From the NCBI RefSeq assembly GCF_000829465.1, contig NZ_JXAL01000001.1:682001-746000 (forward strand): a stretch of 64,000 nucleotides of DNA. The letters are read 5' to 3'. Position numbers and translations under genes: made by a program. Every line of letters begins with the position of its first letter. Within the stretch, counting starts at the first letter, position 1. Shown here in pieces: positions 62,386-64,000 of this stretch. Origin of the DNA: Cohnella kolymensis (lineage in GTDB: Bacteria; Bacillota; Bacilli; Paenibacillales; Paenibacillaceae). A model generated the notes under the pieces. The model worked only from the letters and a program-made list of their open reading frames with translations, made no database searches and was not told where the DNA came from.

Positions 62386-63547
62386 CTATTGTTCCAAGTA
62401 TTTATTAGTGGCAAGTACACTGGCTCCGATCAGATTCGCCGATCCTCCGAGTTCGGAGCTGTAAATTTTAAAAGTGTCTTTATACGGCTCCCACACAAAT
62501 TTATTGCACTGCTCCTCGATCATAGTGATCAGCTCGGGATAGCTTTCCACAAGGGAACCGCTTACGATAACCGAGTCCGGATTATACATACACACCGCGT
62601 TGCTGATCATCATGCCACAATACATAACAGCCCGATTGATGATACTGCTCGCCCACGACTCCGTTTTACTCGCTTCAAACAGTTGATCGATGTTTTGTGT
62701 AGGGCTGAGTTTGTTTGCTTCCTGGATCAACGCCCAATCGGCAATATAAGTTTGCAAGCATCCCCGTCGGCCGCATTCGCAGAGAATACCATTAGGATCA
62801 ATCGTTGTATGGCCAATTTCACCTGCACTATTCGATCCTCCCCTGAATACGTTTCCATTTACCATGAGAACTGACCCCACGCCGCTTCCAATTCCAATAA
62901 ACAATGTGCTCTTTGAATTTTGGGCTGAGCCATAAGAGTATTCAGCAAGCGCTTTTACCTTCTGGTCATTGTCTATATAAACCGGTATACCCAATCTTTC
63001 TTCCACTAATGATTTTAATTGTATGTTTTTCCAATTCATTTGCGCTGAGAACAGAGAGACACCTTCGTCAGAATTAATGACACCCGGCAGCCCAATTCCG
63101 ACGGAGCAATATCTTGCCGCCTCATTTGCTGTTTTTTCAATCAAGGATAGTATCAGTGAACAAATTTGGTCGACAGCTTCGTTAGGGTCTGAATTGTTGA
63201 CAGCAGTTGACTGGTGGATCTCAGTGATAGATTTTGCTGAGAAATCAAATATTGCGGCTTTTATGATTTCCCTATCGATCTCAACTCCAATTGTGAAAAT
63301 AGCGCTGGGGTTGAGCTCCAAAAGTACGGCTTGCCTGCCGACACCAGAAGACGTCTGCCCTGTTTCCCGAACAAGTCCCTCATTAATCAATTCGGCGATA
63401 ATCCTGCTGATCGAAGTGGCGCTCATCTTTGACAGCTTACTAAGCTGTGCACGTGATATCAGTCGGTGCACTTTGATTAAGTTCAGGATCATTTTTTTGT
63501 TTAGTTTTTTTGATAAGTTCCTGGTCGTGCTTTATTTGTTTCGCCAT
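62386..63547 (-). CDS. ROK-family transcriptional regulator, frame broken near 63508
   Basis: About 387 residues. The true start is ATG 63547 (MAKQIKHDQELIKK). One A too many in a seven-A run shifts the frame, which resumes LNKKMILNLIKVHR. An N-terminal winged helix (SRAQLSKLSKMSATSISRII) is followed by the ROK sugar fold: GVEIDREIIKAAIFDF, GIGLPGVINSDEG, IDNDQKVKALAEYSYG, GIGSGVGSVLMVNG, GEIGHTTI and zinc site CECGRRGCLQ. First gene of the operon; it probably represses its own promoter until a sugar binds. Confidence 0.9.
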
Positions 63548-63581
63548 ATGATAAATTCCCCCGGAAAAACTCGAATTCTAC

Positions 63582-63613
63582 AAAAAAATCACGAATCTTA
63601 TGGGGATTCGTGA
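63582..63613 (-). terminator. Leader terminator between ROK promoter and ROK gene
   Basis: TCACGAATC/GATTCGTGA perfect stem, 7-nt loop, seven T on the minus strand, 35 bp before the ROK start and downstream of the promoter at 63662. It would stop most transcripts unless it is controlled. Confidence 0.72.
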
Positions 63614-63652
63614 TGTCTTAGATGTGTATATTTAGTTATTTTCTCCAGTGGT

Positions 63653-63690
63653 GTTATTAACATAATAACTAAGGATCTAAAAACCGTCAA
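63653..63690 (-). promoter_or_regulatory. Promoter of the ROK-to-NagB operon with overlapping dyad
   Basis: Minus strand TTGACG (63685-63690) and TATTAT (63662-63667), 17-bp spacing. The inverted repeat GTTATTA-N3-TAATAAC (63653-63669) covers the -10 box and is a plausible ROK operator. Confidence 0.72.
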
Positions 63691-63714
63691 TAACTCTTCT
63701 TACTACTTTTAAAC

Positions 63715-63751
63715 AAAAAGATGCCTCGCCGACTTTACGGCATTAGGCACC
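63715..63751 (-). terminator. Terminator after prs
   Basis: GGTGCCTAATGCCG pairs with CGGCGAGGCATC (mismatches at the A and the end) and is followed by TTTTT on the minus strand. Confidence 0.75.
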
Positions 63752-63770
63752 TTGGTATTATTAAATATGA

Positions 63771-64000
63771 TTACACTCCGGCGTTCTTGAACAATGTGCT
63801 GATGGAGCCGCCTTCCATAATAATTCGGGTGGCTTCAGCGAGCATCGGTGCTACGGTGATGACCTTAAACCTGGAAGAGTGGTGATCCGGAATCAGGATG
63901 GAATCCGTAACGACCACTTCCTTGATGTTCGGGTGATCCAGCTTCTCCAGCGCATTGCCTGAGAAAATCGGATGCGTGGCACATACATAGACATCTTCCG
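63771..64000 (-). CDS. prs: Ribose-phosphate pyrophosphokinase, C-terminal part (5' end outside window)
   Basis: The last 75 or so residues are visible: VYVCATHPIFSGNALEKL, VVVTDSILIPDHHSSRFKVI, VAPMLAEATRIIMEGGSIST and the end LFKNAGV. VVTDSI belongs to the ribose-phosphate loop region and APMLAEA is a family C-terminal signature. Prs makes PRPP for nucleotides, histidine and tryptophan. A terminator follows the TAA. Confidence 0.93.
   Translation of the reverse strand, partial: EDVYVCATHPIFSGNALEKLDHPNIKEVVVTDSILIPDHHSSRFKVITVAPMLAEATRIIMEGGSISTLFKNAGV

Overview
The window looks like the chromosome of a Paenibacillus-like member of the Bacillota. Supporting signs are strong GGAGG-type ribosome sites, TTG/GTG starts, CtsR and CggR operators, GlpP-type glycerol control, a tandem glycine riboswitch, an Sda-like sporulation inhibitor, and the core order cggR-gap-pgk-tpiA-gpmI-eno with secG, rnr, smpB and ssrA nearby. 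Most genes lie on the minus strand. The recurrent plus-strand genes are the SEC-C gene, the livGF/EamA block, clpP and the sda-like gene.

Layout. 1-10.5 kb: an alanine-rich exported protein (cut by the left edge) and a membrane-anchored partner, the pyruvate/peptide transporter CstA, a CD3324-type regulator behind a leader with two terminators, a SEC-C/HTH protein, MsrA, and a secreted SLH-amidase whose upstream region carries two perfect GlnR/TnrA boxes. 10.5-19.3 kb: a glycerol/dihydroxyacetone block read glpF-glpK-glpD-glpP-EI-dhaK-dhaL-dhaM-HPr. It makes DHAP from both glycerol and dihydroxyacetone and carries its own EI and HPr, with a GlpP-type terminator leader and a cre site. 19.4-25.7 kb: a SWIM-protein remnant, then gcvT-gcvPA-gcvPB-gcvH under a tandem glycine riboswitch. 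25.8-31 kb: an accessory zone next to ssrA. It holds a truncated livG with livF, a DMT exporter, a helix-turn-helix/F1-beta-like chimera, a RelE/Phd-type toxin-antitoxin pair, and about 210-bp repeats whose edge copies the tmRNA 3' end. 31-54 kb: housekeeping genes (smpB, pyrB, rnr, secG, glycolysis, tRNA-Arg, clpP, HPr, whiA, yvcK, rapZ, glcK, trxB). 55-63.6 kb: one operon, ROK regulator-asparaginase-ABC importer-M24 protein-CutC-NagB, which looks like uptake and breakdown of a sugar/amino-acid conjugate. The right edge cuts prs.

A general caution: at least fourteen single-base frame breaks, most of them at homopolymers, interrupt otherwise intact genes, including core ones (gcvPA, rnr, cggR, whiA). 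I read most of these as sequencing or assembly errors. The SWIM remnant and livG also lack their 5' ends and are probably genuinely decayed. Where a gene is broken I give the span of the whole gene and the place of the break.

The best candidates for something undescribed are the ssrA-side zone (about 1.4-kb cargo units between repeats that copy the ssrA end), the HTH/F1-beta chimera with its four-box operator array, and the ROK-headed catabolic operon.
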